This document shows positions 19,584-31,700 of a stretch of 64,000 nucleotides of DNA, one piece after another (position 1 is the stretch's first letter; each line of letters opens with the position of its first letter). The translations under genes were made by a program, and so were the position numbers. Origin of the DNA: Pseudomonas sp. MRSN 12121 (GTDB taxonomy: Bacteria > Pseudomonadota > Gammaproteobacteria > Pseudomonadales > Pseudomonadaceae); NCBI RefSeq assembly GCF_000931465.1, contig NZ_CP010892.1:124001-188000 (forward strand). Reading direction: 5' to 3'. Below the pieces are notes generated by a model. It searched no databases. It was not told where the DNA came from and saw only the letters and a program-made list of their open reading frames with translations.

Positions 19584-20276
19584 TTGGCGGCACGTTTAGC
19601 TCTTTCTCGGACCCTGCGCTGGTTGTGTTCGGCGCTGCTGCTGGCCGGCCTGTTGCTGGGCGGCCTGCAGGCCGATTGGGACTTCTCGCAGATCAGCCGC
19701 CGCGCCACGGCGCTGTACGGGCCGCTGGGCGAAGGGCAGAAGCGCATCGATGCCTGGCAGCAGCTGCTGGCGACCCAGAACCAGGCCAGCGAGCTGGAAC
19801 AGTTGAAGGTGGTGAACCTGTTCTTCAACAAGAACATGCGTTACGTCGAAGACATCGACCTGTGGCATCAGGTCGATTACTGGGAAACCCCGGTCGAGGC
19901 CCTGTGGAAGGGCGCCGGCGATTGCGAGGACTATGCGATCGCCAAGTATTTCAGCCTGCGCCACCTCGGCGTTTCCAGTGACAAGCTGCGCATCACTTAC
20001 GTCAAGGCCCTGCGCCAGAACCGCGCGCACATGGTGTTGACCTACTATTCAAGCCCGGAGGCCATGCCATTGGTCCTCGACAGCCTGATCGACGCCATTC
20101 AGCCGGCCAGCCAGCGTACCGACCTGCTGCCGGTGTACTCCTTCAACGCCGAGGGCCTGTGGCTGTCCGGCGCCAAGGGCAACAAGAAGGTCGGTGACAC
20201 CAAACGCCTGTCCCGGTGGCAGGACGTGTTGAAGAAAATGCAGGCCGAAGGTTTTCCGGTCGAGACGACTCACTAG
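19584..20276 (+). CDS. lapG: Periplasmic LapA-specific cysteine protease LapG
   Basis: This transglutaminase-like (BTLCP) protease clips the N-terminus of LapA and releases it from the cell surface when LapD does not sequester it. The catalytic triad is C114, H149 and D166, with the same spacing as the Legionella LapG triad. Ca2+-site acidic residues D113, E115 and D116 flank the cysteine (GDCEDYA). An N-terminal hydrophobic segment (LCSALLLAGLLLGG) serves for export. The start is unresolved: the TTG at 19584 gives 230 residues and lacks an SD. The frame is open back to a stop at 19509, and an ATT at 19518, with AAGG 4 nt before it, would give about 252 residues, nearer the known LapG length. 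It is followed 14 nt later by lapD. Confidence 0.95.
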   Translation: MAARLALSRTLRWLCSALLLAGLLLGGLQADWDFSQISRRATALYGPLGEGQKRIDAWQQLLATQNQASELEQLKVVNLFFNKNMRYVEDIDLWHQVDYWETPVEALWKGAGDCEDYAIAKYFSLRHLGVSSDKLRITYVKALRQNRAHMVLTYYSSPEAMPLVLDSLIDAIQPASQRTDLLPVYSFNAEGLWLSGAKGNKKVGDTKRLSRWQDVLKKMQAEGFPVETTH

Positions 20277-20290
20277 GAGCACGAGCTCAG

Positions 20291-22237
20291 ATGTCTTTGT
20301 TCAAACAACTGTTGATCGCAATCTGTCTGTTCCTGGTGGTGGCCTTCAGCGGCAGCTTCATGGTCAGCCTGGAAAGTTCGCGGACCCAGTACGTCAACCA
20401 GCTGCGTTCCCATGCCCAGGACGCGGCGACGGCGCTGGCGCTGTCCCTGACCCCGAATATCGACGACCCGGCGATGGTCGAGCTGATGGTCAGCTCGATC
20501 TTCGACAGCGGGTACTACTCGAGCATCCGGGTGGTCAACCAGGTCACCGAAGAGGTCATGGTCGAGCGCAGCGGCACGCCCGAGGTCGGCAACGTGCCGG
20601 ACTGGTTCGTCAAGCTGATCGCCCTGGAACCGGCCGGCGGCGACGCCCTGGTCAGCCGCGGCTGGCAGCAGGCGGCGCGGGTCGAGGTGGTCAGCCATCC
20701 GATGTTCGCCGTGGCCAAGCTCTGGCAAAGCGCCCTGGGCAGCCTGACCTGGCTGTTGTTGTGCGGGGCCGTGAGCGCGGTGCTGGGCGCCCTGTTGCTG
20801 CGCCGCCAGCTCAAGCCGCTGGACTACATGGTCAAGCAGTCCCATGCCATCGCTCGCCGCGAGTTCCTCAGCCTGCCCGAGCTGCCGCGCACGCCGGAAC
20901 TGCGCCGGGTGGTGCAGGCCATGAACCAGATGGTGGAGAAGCTCAAGGCGCTGTTCCAGGAGCAGGCCGAGCGTAGCGAGAAGCTGCGGGCCGAGTCCTA
21001 TCAGGACAACCTCACCGGCCTGGCCAACCGCCGTTATTTCGAAATGCAGCTCAATGCCCGGGTGAGTAACCCGGAACAGGCCAGTTCCGGCTACCTGCTG
21101 TTGCTGCGGGTCAAGGACCTGGCCGGCCTGAACCAGCGCCTGGGCGGGCAGCGTACCGATCAGTTGCTGCAAGCGGTGGGCGAACAGTTGCAGCGCGAGT
21201 GCGCGCGCTACCCGGAAACCCATAACCTGGTGACCCGGATCCGCGGTGGCGAGTTTGCCGTGCTGGCGCCGGGGCTGGTGCGCGAAGAGGCCCTGCAACT
21301 GGCGCAGAACCTGGAAAGCGCGCTGGCCAGCCTGCACGCCACGGGCGCCACCGATGTGGCGTCGGTGGCTTCCATCGGCCTCGCCCCCTTCGTCCATGGC
21401 GACGCGCCGCAGGCGGTGCTGGGCCTGGCCGACCAGGCCCTGGCGCAGGCCGAAGCCCAGGGCGACAGCAGTTGGGCCTGCGTGGAGCATGGCGCGGCGG
21501 CGAGCATCGGCGACGACCATCACGCCTGGCACACGCTGCTGGACGGTGCCCTGAGCCAGCAGCGCTTCGAGTTGTATTTCCAGCCGGTGGTGGCGACCCG
21601 CGACACCACGCTGGTGCTGCATTACAAGGTGTTGTCGCGATTGACCGACGAGCAGGGCCAGACCATCGCCGCCGGGCGCTTCCTGCCGTGGCTGGAGCGC
21701 TTTGGCTGGACCGCGCGCCTGGACCTGCTGATGCTCGAGCTGGTGCTCAAGCAGATGACCGGGCATCAGGACTCGCTGGCGCTGAACCTGTCGGCCGCGA
21801 CCCTGGCCGACCCGCAGGCCTTGAACAAGGTGTTCGAGATCCTGCGCCAGCACGCCAGCCTGGGGCCGCGCCTGACCCTGGAGATCGGCGAGGAGCAGTT
21901 GCCCGAACAGGCGCTGCTGGAGCAACTGACCCGGCGCCTGCGCGAGCTGGGTTTCTCCCTGAGCCTGCAACGCTTCGGCGGGCGCTTCAGCATGATCGGC
22001 AACCTGGCACGCCTGGGCCTGGCCTACCTGAAGATCGACGGCAGCTACATCCGCGACATCGACCAGGAAAGCGACAAGCGCCTGTTTATCGAAGCGATCC
22101 AGCGCGCCGCCCACAGCATCGACCTGCCGCTGATTGCCGAGCGGGTCGAGACCGAAGGGGAGTTGCAGGTGATTCGCGAGATGGGGGTGTACGGCGTTCA
22201 GGGCCGCCTGTTCGGCGAGCCCGCGCCCTGGCGTTGA
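20291..22237 (+). CDS. lapD: c-di-GMP receptor LapD (degenerate GGDEF-EAL)
   Basis: This 648-residue inner-membrane switch binds LapG when c-di-GMP is bound inside the cell. TM1 is at about 7-25. A periplasmic domain follows and includes W125 (RGW), the residue that contacts LapG. TM2 is at about 150-171, then HAMP, with a coiled signalling helix to about 235. The GGDEF domain has an inactive site (R318-GGEF). The EAL domain has KVL at 446-448 instead of EAL, so no phosphodiesterase activity is expected. E617 (AERVETE), needed for c-di-GMP binding, is kept. The total length and these positions match P. fluorescens LapD exactly. SD GGAGC precedes the ATG. Confidence 0.97.
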   Translation: MSLFKQLLIAICLFLVVAFSGSFMVSLESSRTQYVNQLRSHAQDAATALALSLTPNIDDPAMVELMVSSIFDSGYYSSIRVVNQVTEEVMVERSGTPEVGNVPDWFVKLIALEPAGGDALVSRGWQQAARVEVVSHPMFAVAKLWQSALGSLTWLLLCGAVSAVLGALLLRRQLKPLDYMVKQSHAIARREFLSLPELPRTPELRRVVQAMNQMVEKLKALFQEQAERSEKLRAESYQDNLTGLANRRYFEMQLNARVSNPEQASSGYLLLLRVKDLAGLNQRLGGQRTDQLLQAVGEQLQRECARYPETHNLVTRIRGGEFAVLAPGLVREEALQLAQNLESALASLHATGATDVASVASIGLAPFVHGDAPQAVLGLADQALAQAEAQGDSSWACVEHGAAASIGDDHHAWHTLLDGALSQQRFELYFQPVVATRDTTLVLHYKVLSRLTDEQGQTIAAGRFLPWLERFGWTARLDLLMLELVLKQMTGHQDSLALNLSAATLADPQALNKVFEILRQHASLGPRLTLEIGEEQLPEQALLEQLTRRLRELGFSLSLQRFGGRFSMIGNLARLGLAYLKIDGSYIRDIDQESDKRLFIEAIQRAAHSIDLPLIAERVETEGELQVIREMGVYGVQGRLFGEPAPWR

Positions 22238-22247
22238 AGCGACCGGC

Positions 22248-22292
22248 AGCGCCGGCCAAGCGGCTCCCCCGGTAGCGGCGGGAGCCGGCGCT
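22248..22292. terminator. GC-rich hairpin between convergent genes, possible bidirectional terminator
   Basis: Nested inverted repeats AGCGCCGG / CCGGCGCT and GGCTCCC / GGGAGCC lie in the 57-nt gap between lapD and the convergent small gene. No T-tract follows on either side, so termination strength is uncertain. Confidence 0.4.
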
Positions 22293-22294
22293 AT

Positions 22295-22633
22295 TCAGAT
22301 CAGACCGGTTTCGTCGTCGTTGATCAGATGGCTCAGGCCCCCCAGCGCTTCGCGCGCCTGGGTCCGGTCCATCAGCTTGGCCTGGGCCGCCGGCGGCAGG
22401 TCGGTGACGCGGATCACCCCCTTGCTGGTCAGCACCTGGATCAAGTCGTCGAGTACCCGGATCATTTCCAGGTCGCTCTGCTTGAGCTGTTTCAGGCTGA
22501 CTTCCACCACTTCGTTGGCGTACCACTCCTGGATCTCATGGTGGTCGGCGGCCAGCGTTTCCGTGGCCTCGGCGTAGGGCGCGGGCTCCACGCGAACCAG
22601 CTGGCCCTGTGCATCGCGTTGCACGTAGAACAT
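22295..22633 (-). CDS. Conserved small Pseudomonas protein of unknown function
   Basis: This 112-residue acidic protein has no signal peptide or membrane segment. Its composition is protein-like: a possible beta-hairpin start MFYVQRDAQGQLVRVEP, then helices including EIQEWYANEVVEVSLKQLKQ and DLEMIRVLDDLIQVLTSKG, and an end in LINDDETGLI. A good SD (GAGGGATT) precedes the ATG. I recognise it as a family seen near lap loci in Pseudomonas. Database names for such proteins sometimes mention tryptophan synthase beta-like, which nothing here supports. It lies between lapD and the 3' end of lapA, and a role in adhesion is only guilt by neighbourhood. Confidence 0.75.
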   Translation of the reverse strand: MFYVQRDAQGQLVRVEPAPYAEATETLAADHHEIQEWYANEVVEVSLKQLKQSDLEMIRVLDDLIQVLTSKGVIRVTDLPPAAQAKLMDRTQAREALGGLSHLINDDETGLI

Positions 22634-22780
22634 GGGGAATCCCTCGAAAATTGGTCCGGCATCATGCTGTCAGCAGCATAGGCCAACGGCGCACTCTGGG
22701 CGCGAGTATGCAACCAAAGCGGCGCGATCGTCACGGCGGGAACAGCCGGCCACCCAGGTAGGTGGCCGGCAGGCCGTGGA

Positions 22781-25700
22781 TCAGCTGTTGTTGTGGTCGA
22801 TCTTGATGGTCGGGTCGCTACCGGCGATCAGCGAGCTGATGCTGGTATTGGACCAGTTGTTGCCTTCCAGCTTGATCGTCACGTCGGCGTTGGCGATGCC
22901 ACCGGCGGCGTTGAGCTTGCCTTCGGAACTGACCTGCAGGGTCGAGGTGCCATCCACCGTGGTGATCTTCAGGAAGTTGTCGATGGTGCTGGCGCTCTCG
23001 CCCTGCAACAGATCGCGCAGGTCGATGCGGTCGCCTTCGCTGGCCTTGAAGTCCTTGATCACATCGTTGCCGGTGTCGCCGGCCTTCCAGACGAAGGTAT
23101 CGGCACCCGAACCACCGATCAGGATGTCGTTGCCCGAACCGCCGATCAGCGTGTCGTTGCCGGTGCCGCCCAGCAGGATGTCGTTGCCCTTGCCACCGTC
23201 GAGCACATCGTTGCCGCCCTGGCCGAAGATGATGTCGTTGCCGGCACCGCCCAACAGCGTGTCGTTGCCGTCATGCGCCCCGGACACATCGAAGTCGGTG
23301 TAGTGCTCGGTGACGTACTGGTGCACGTTGGCAGTGGTGACGCTGCTGGCCGCCACGCCGGTCTTCTGCGCGACGAAGGCCTGCATCGCCTGGTAACCCT
23401 CGCCGGCGATGCCGTTGAAGCTCACCAGGTCGCCGAACAGGATGTCGTTGCCATTGCCGCCGCTGACGGTGTCGGCCCCTGGCAGCGTCGCCTCGGTGTG
23501 GCCGAGGATGGCGTTGGCCAGGTTCGACGGGTCGATGTTGGTCTGTGGCTTGCCATCGCTGTCGTAGGGCTTCAGGTCGTTGAGGCTGACGTCGTTGTTC
23601 AGGCCGATCGCTTCCACCTGCGACAGGTTGCTCAGCAGGGCAAAGCCGCTGTTGGAGTTGCTGGTGGTGGCGCTGTCGGTATAGGAGCCCGGACCGGTCT
23701 GGTACGACAACTCGTAGGTGCCATCGCCCTGGGCGTGCAGGGTGCCGGCGTTGTAGTTGGACCAGGTGCCCCAGGTGGACTGCGTCCAGACCGTGACGCT
23801 GCCGCTACTGTTGATATCGATCAGGTGCGTGCTGTCCGGTTGCAGCCGAACGGTATCGCCCAGGTGGTAGTTGCTGGTGGTGATCACGCTATCGAGCCGG
23901 GTGCTGCCGTACAGGATCGGGTTGGTCTGCTCGCCGGCCTGGTAGAAGGTCGGCTTACCGTCGGTGATGAAGTACGTCAGGTTGGTCGCGTTGGCATTGC
24001 CGGTGGCCTGGCTGCTCTGGAAGAAGTTGGCCGTGGTCTTGAACACGTCCTCGTAGTTGGTGCCGCCGCCGGACGCCATGGAATCCAGGACCGCCTTGAG
24101 CTGGGTCAGCGCGTTCGGGTCGTTCAGGTTCACCGAGACCTGCTTGTTGACCTGGGTATCGAAGTCCGCCAGGAAGATATTCACGGTACCCGAGGTGCTG
24201 GCGCCCAGGCTGTTCTTCAGGGCGCTGAACACCGTGGTCAGCGAGTTCTTGGCCGCCGTGAGCGAGGCATCGCTCATGCTGCCGGAGCTGTCGACCATGA
24301 ACGCGATGTTGTAGTTCTTGCCTTGCACCACGTTCAGGCCGGCCACGTCCGCGACCATGATGTCGTTGCCCTCGGTGCCGACGAAGTTGATGTCGTCGGC
24401 CGCCGTGCCGAGGCTGGCGCTGTAGGTCGCCGGGTAGACGGTGACCGGGATCTGCGCGCTGGTGCTGGCCGAACCGCCCAGGGACTCGGTGGAGGTCGAG
24501 GTCACGGTCAGGTTGAACGAGCCGTTGTAGTACGGCGGCGGAGTGATGGTCAGCGTACCCAGGTTCCAGCCGGTGACATTGGCCTCGCTGACGCTGCCGC
24601 CGGCGGTGAAGGTATGGCCGGCGCCATCGCTGAGCACGGAGCCCGCCGGAATGCCGCCGATCTTCACGCTCAGGCTTTCCGAGCCGTCGGTATCGGTCAG
24701 GGCGGTGGTGATCTTCGCCAGCTTGACGCTGCCGCCTTCGATGCCTTCGTTGAACTTGTAGCCGTCGTAGTAACCCTCGCCGTTGCTGCCATGCAGCTCG
24801 GAGAGGGTGACGCCGGCATTGTTCAGCGCGGTTTCGTTCGGGTACATCGGGATATTGGTATTGCTCAGGTCGACCGGCGTGCTGCCATTGACCGACAGGT
24901 TGACGTCATAGCTGCCCGGGCCGCTCTGGTTGGCGTGGTAGATATCCAGGGTGTAGTAGCCGCTGGTGGTCGGGGTGAACGAACCGCTGATACCGCCACC
25001 CGAGCCCCAGACCGCGGTGGCCACGTTCTTGCCGCCGATGGTGATCAGCAGGCTGTCGTCGCCGGTACCGCTGAAGCTGTAGGTCTTGCCGGCTTCCAGG
25101 TAGATCAGGCCGGACGTCTTCGAGCCGCTGCCGCCCGGCACGTTGGCGTCGGACTGGGCGTTGGTCACCGTGGTGCTGCTGGTCGGGTTGCCGGACTTGT
25201 CGAACACCGCCTTGAGCGCATCGCCGGTGATGCCGTTGCCGTTGGTGCCCAGGCCGCTGAGGCTGGTCCAGGATTCCTTGAGCAGGCCGATGGAGTTCAC
25301 GCTGTTGCTCGCCACGCCCAGGGTCGGCGCATCGGCCACCGGGGTGATGTCGATCTTCACGGTGCCGGTGTTGCCCAGGGCCTGGCCGTCGGTGGGCTGG
25401 AACTTGATCTGCGCGTAGTCGGCCTGCTGGTTGCCCACGCCGCTGCCGTTGTAGCCGTCGACACCCGACTCGTTGGCATCCGGGGTGAAGCGCAGCTTGC
25501 CGGCGTCGATATCGGCCTTGCTGAGGGTCTGGTTGAGGGTCACGTCCTTCCAGGTCGAGCCGTCGAGGTACTGCAGCTTGCCGTCGCCCGGCAGCTGGGT
25601 AATTTTCACGCCCAGGCTGGCCGCCGGGCTGTCGACGTCGCTGACGCCGAAGGTCGCCCAGTTCAGGGTCAGGGCCGTGTCTTCGGTGCCGGTCACGGCA

Positions 25701-28700
25701 CCGCCGGTGGCCACTGGCGCATCGTTGACCGCGACCACGTTGACCGTGGTGGTGGCGACGTTGGAGTAGTTGCTGCCATCGGTCACGGTCACGGTGATGG
25801 TCCGTGGCGTGGTGCTCGGGTCTTCACTGTTGTTGGTGAAGGTGATGTTCTTGATCTGCTGCATGTAGTCAGCCAGCGTCGCGTTGCCGCTCAGGGTCAG
25901 GGTGATGGTCCCCGCCTGGCTGTTGGCATTGATGGTGATGCCATTGACGCTGTTGCCCAGATTCAGCGAGTCGCCCGGCTGACGGTTGGTCAGCACGATG
26001 GTGGCGCCGGTCAGCATGGTGCTATCCGGATCGGTGATGCTCAGGTCGGTGTCGGCGATCGACACACCCGCGCCCGGGGTGTTCTCGGTGAAGGTCACCT
26101 TGTAGTCGGCCCCGGTGGCGCCGCTGGAGTTGTTGGCATCCAGATCGATCACCGGTGGTGCGTCGTTGTCGATGATCGACGTGGTGACGCTGCCATTGGT
26201 GCCGCTGACCACCAGGTTCTCGAAGTTACCGCCGCTGGCCGAGTCGATCTTGACCACGAAGTTTTCCGTGCTCTCGGTGATCTTGTCGTCGATGGTGGCC
26301 ACGTTGAAGCTGGCGCTGCTGGCGCCGGCCGGGATCTTCACGGTGTAGACCCCGGTGAAGTCCGAGCCGTCGGCGGCGGTGCCGCTGTAGCTGATCTTCA
26401 GGGTGACCTCGGTTTGTGCCGGGCTGGTCAGGCTGACGGTGTAGGTCGCGGTCTGGCCTTCGGTGACCGAGGTGCTGCCATTGATGCTCACCGTGGTGGT
26501 GTCGAGGGTGTCGGTGACATTGGTCACGGCTGGCGTGGTGCTTGGCACCAGGTTCTCGAAGTTGCCGCCAGTAACGGTCTGGATCGTGGCCTGCACGGTG
26601 CCGGCGTCTTTGTAGACGTCGTCGGCTGGAGCCGGGACGGTCACGGTGCCAGTGGTAGCGCCGGCGGCGATATTGATTACCGCGCCATTGCTCAGAGTTA
26701 CGGTCACTGGTGTGCCCGCAGCGTTGGTCAGCGTTGCGGTGTAAACGATCGAACCGCCCTCGGCCACGGTGTTGGTGGCGCTGAGGGACAGGTTGGTGGT
26801 GTCCGGGGTGTCGGTCACGGTAGTGCTGACCGGAGTCTTGTCGGCTACCAGGTTTTCGAAGTTGCCGCCGCTGACTGTGCTGATCGAGTTGCTCAGCGGG
26901 GTATGCCCGACCAGCACATCGTTAGGCGCGGTAGTGGTGGCCGTACCTGTGGTCTGGCCGACAGCGATGGTGATCTTCTCGCCATTGGCCAGGGTCACCA
27001 CGACCGGGCTGCCGGTGACCGGCGAAGTCACGGTAGCGGTGTAGGTGATGGTCCCGCCTTCGGCGGCCGATGGCGTGGCCTTGAGGCTGACCGTCGAGGT
27101 GTCGATGGTATCGGTGACGCTGGTGACCGCTGGCGCGGTGCTGGTGACCAGGTTCTCGAAGTTGCCGCCAGTGGCGGTCTGGATCGTGGCCTGCACAGTG
27201 CCGGCGTCTTTATAGACGTCGTCGGCTGGTGCTGGGACGGTCACGGTGCCGGTGGTCTTGCCAGCGTCGATGGTGATCACCGCGCCATTGCTCAGGGTCA
27301 CGGTCACTGGTGTGCCGGCGGCGTTGGTCAGGGTGGCGGTGTAAACGATGGAACCGCCCTCGGCGACGGTGTTGGTGGCGCTGAGAGACAGGTTGGTGGT
27401 GTCTGGGGTGTCGGTCACCGTGGTGTTGGCCGGCTTACTGTCGACCGCCAGTTTTTCGTAGTTGCCGCCGGTGGCGTTGGTGATGGTGGTGCTCAGGGAG
27501 CTGCCGCCTGCCAGAGCGTCGTTTGGCGCTACGAAATTCACGGTGCCGCTGCTGGCGCCAACCGGGATGGTGATGGTCTGTCCGTTGGACAGGGTCACGA
27601 CTACTGGCGAGCCAGTCACTGGCGCGGTGACGGAGGCGGTGTACACCACGGTGCCACCTTCGGCCACATTCGAAGTTGCGGTCAGCGAGACGGTCGAGGT
27701 GTCGATGGTATCGGTGACGTTAGTGACCGCTGGCGTGGTGCTGGTGACCAGGTTCTCGAAGTTACCACCGGTGGCGGTCTGGATCGTGGCCTGCACAGTG
27801 CCGGCGTCTTTGTAGACGTCGTCGGCTGGAGCCGGGACGGTTACGGTGCCGGTGGTAGCGCCGGCGGCGATGTTGATTACCGCGCCATTGCTCAGAGTTA
27901 CGGTCACTGGTGTGCCCGCAGCGTTGGTCAGGGTGGCGGTGTAAACGATCGAACCGCCCTCGGCGACGGTGTTGGTGGCGCTGAGGGACAGGTTGGTGGT
28001 GTCCGGAGTGTCGGTCACGGTAGTGCTGACCGGAGTCTTGTCGGCTACCAGGTTTTCGAAGTTGCCGCCGCTGACCGTGCTGATCGAGTTGCTCAGCGGG
28101 GTATGCCCGACCAGTACATCGTTAGGCGCGGTAGTGGTGGCGGTACCGGTGGTCTGGCCGACAGCGATGGTGATCTTCTCGCCATTGGCCAGGGTCACCA
28201 CGACCGGGCTGCCGGTGACCGGCGAGGTCACGGTAGCGGTGTAGGTGATGGTCCCGCCTTCGGCAGCCGACGGCGTGGCCTTGAGGCTGACGGTCGAGGT
28301 GTCGATGGTGTCGGTGACGTTAGTGACCGCTGGCGTGGTGCTGGTGACCAGGTTCTCGAAATTGCCGCCAGTGGCGGTCTGGATCGTGGCCTGTACGGTG
28401 CCGGCGTCTTTGTAGACATCGTCAGCCGGTGCCGGGACGGTCACGGTGCCAGTGGTCTTGCCGGCGTCGATGGTGATCACCGCGCCATTGGAGAGGGTCA
28501 CGGTTACTGGTGTGCCGGCGGCGTTGGTCAGCGTTGCGGTATAGACGATCGAACCGCCCTCGGCCACGGTATTGGTGGCGCTGAGGGTCAGGTTGGTGGT
28601 GTCCGGAGTGTCGGTCACCGTGGTATTGGCCGGCTTGCTGTCGACCGCCAGCTTCTCGTAGTTGCCGCCAGTCGCATCCTTGATGGTGGTGCTCAAGGAA

Positions 28701-31700
28701 CTGCCACCCGCCAGAGCGTCGTTAGGTGCCACAAAGTTCACGGTGCCGTTGCTAGCGCCGACTGGAATGGTGATGGTCTGGCCGTTGGAGAGGGTTACGA
28801 CTACTGGCGAGCCAGTCACTGGCGCGGTGACGGAGGCGGTGTACACGACGGTGCCACCTTCGGCCACATTCGAAGTTGCGGTCAGCGAGACGGTCGAAGT
28901 ATCGATGGTATCGGTGACGTTAGTGACCGCTGGCGTGGTGCTGGTAACCAGGTTCTCGAAGTTGCCACCGGTGGCGGTCTGGATCGTGGCCTGCACAGTG
29001 CCGGCGTCTTTGTAGACATCGTCGGCCGGAGCCGGGACGGTTACGGTGCCAGTGGTCTTGCCAGCGTCGATGGTGATCACCGCGCCATTGCTCAAGGTCA
29101 CGGTCACTGGCGTGCCCGCAGCGTTGGTCAGGGTGGCGGTGTAAACGATGGAACCACCCTCGGCGACGGTATTGGTGGCGCTGAGGGACAGGTTGGTGGT
29201 GTCTGGGGTGTCGGTCACCGTGGTGTCAGCAGGTTTGCTGTCGACCGCCAGTTTTTCGTAGTTGCCGCCGGTGGCGTTGGTGATGGTGGTGCTCAGGGAA
29301 CTGCCGCCTGCCAGAGCGTCGTTTGGCGCTACGAAATTCACGGTGCCACTGCTGGCGCCAACCGGAATAGTGATGGTCTGTCCGTTGGACAGGGTCACGA
29401 CTACTGGCGAGCCAGTCACAGGCGCGGTGACGGAGGCGGTGTACACCACGGTGCCACCTTCGGCCACATTCGAAGTTGCGGTCAGCGACACAGTCGAGGT
29501 GTCGATGGTATCGGTGACGTTAGTGACCGCTGGCGTGGTGCTGGTGACCAGGTTCTCGAAATTGCCGCCAGTGGCGGTCTGGATCGTGGCCTGCACGGTG
29601 CCGGCGTCTTTGTAGACGTCGTCGGCTGGTGCCGGGACGGTCACGGTGCCGGTGGTGGCACCGGCGGCGATGTTGATCACCGCGCCATTGGAGAGGGTCA
29701 CGGTCACTGGCGTACCCGCAGCGTTGGTCAGCGTTGCGGTGTAGACGATGGAACCACCCTCGGCGACGGTATTAGTGGCGCTGAGGGTCAGGTTGGTGGT
29801 GTCCGGGGTGTCGGTCACCGTGGTGTCAGCAGGTTTGCTGTCGACATCCAGCTTCTCGTAGTTACCACCAGTTGCACCGGTAATGGTAGTGCTCAGCGAG
29901 CTACCACCCGCCAGGGCATCGTTTGGCGCCGTGAAGTTCACGGTACCGGACGATTCGCCCACCGGGATGGTGATGGTCTGACCGTTGGACAGGGTCACGA
30001 CTACTGGCGAGCCAGTCACTGGCGCGGTGACAGAGGCGGTGTAAACCACCACGCCGCCTTCGGCCACAGACGGAGTCGCGGTCAGCGACACAGTCGAGGT
30101 GTCGATAGTATCGGTGACATCGGTGACGGCTGGAGTGGTGCTTGGCACCAGGTTTTCAAAGTTACCGCCAGTGGCGTCCTTGATGCTGACTTCGACTTTA
30201 CCGGCGTCTTTGTAGACGTCGTCGGCCGGGGCCGCGACAGTCACGGAACCCGCAGTGGCGCCGGCAGCGATGGTGATTACTGCACCGTTCGACAGGGTCA
30301 CGGTGACCGGAGTACCGGCGGCGTTGGTCAGGGTTGCGGTGTAAACGATCGAGCCACCTTCCGCTACGGTATCGGTCGCGGTCAGGCTGAGGTTGGTAGT
30401 ATCTGGGGTGTCGGTAACGGTAGTGTCGGCAGGTTTGCTGTCGACATCGAGCTTCTCGTAGTTGCCGCCAGTAGCGTCCTTAATGGTGGTGCTCAAGGAA
30501 CTGCCACCCGCGAGAGCATCGTTTGGCGCGACGAAGTTCACGGTGCCGCTGCTAGCGCCGACCGGGATGGTGATGGTCTGGCCGTTGGACAGAGTCACGA
30601 CTACTGGCGAGCCAGTCACTGGCGCGGTGACAGAGGCGGTGTAAACCACTACACCGCCTTCGGCCACGGACGGCGTGGCCGTCAGGCTGACGGTCGAAGT
30701 GTCGATGGTGTCGGTGACATCGGTGACGGCTGGAGTGGTGCTTGGCACCAGGTTTTCAAAGTTACCGCCAGTGGCGTCCTTGATGCTGACTTCGACTTTA
30801 CCGGCGTCTTTGTAGACGTCGTCGGCCGGGGCCGCGACGGTGACGGAGCCGGTCGTTGCGCCGGCGGCGATGGTGATGATCGCGCCGTTGCTCAAGGTCA
30901 CCGTCACTGGTGTACCAGCAGCGTTAGTCAGGGTTGCGGTGTAAACAATGGAGCCACCTTCCGCCACGGTGTCGGTGGCGGTCAGGCTGAGGTTGGTAGT
31001 GTCCGGAGTATCGGTAACCGAGGTCTCTGCCGGTTTGCTATCAACATCCAGCTTCTCGTAATTGCCGCCAGTGGCGCCGGTGATGGTGGTGCTCAAGGAG
31101 CTGCCGCCTGCCAGAGCATCGTTTGGCGCGGTGAAGTTCACGGTGCCGGACGATTCGCCCACCGGAATGGTAATGGTTTGGCCATTGGACAGAGTCACGA
31201 CCACTGGCGAGCCAGTCACTGGTGCAGTCACGGAGGCGGTATACACCACAACACCACCTTCAGCGACGCTAGGCGTAGCCGTCAGGCTGACGGTCGAAGT
31301 GTCGATGGTGTCAGTGACATCGGTCACTGCCGGCGTAGTGCTCGGCACCAGGTTCTCGAAGTTGCCGCCAGTGGCGTCTTTGATGCTGACTTCGACCTTG
31401 CCGGCGTCCTTGTACACATCATCCGCAGGTGCTGCGACAGTCACGGAACCCGTGGTTGCGCCGGCCGCGATGGTGATCACTGCGCCATTGCTCAGGGTTA
31501 CGGTCACCGGCGTACCGGCGGCGTTAGTCAGCGTGGCGGTGTAGACGATGGAGCCGCCTTCGGCGACGGTCTCGGTCGCAGTCAGGCTGAGGTTGGTCGT
31601 GTCAGGAGTATCGGTAACGGTAGTGTCAGCAGGCTTGCTATCAACATCCAGTTTCTCGTAATTGCCGCCAGTTGCACCGGTAATGGTAGTGCTCAGCGAG

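Noticed and set aside
20990..22237. LapD as an active diguanylate cyclase/phosphodiesterase
   Set aside because: The GGDEF site is RGGEF and the EAL site is KVL, so neither activity is expected.
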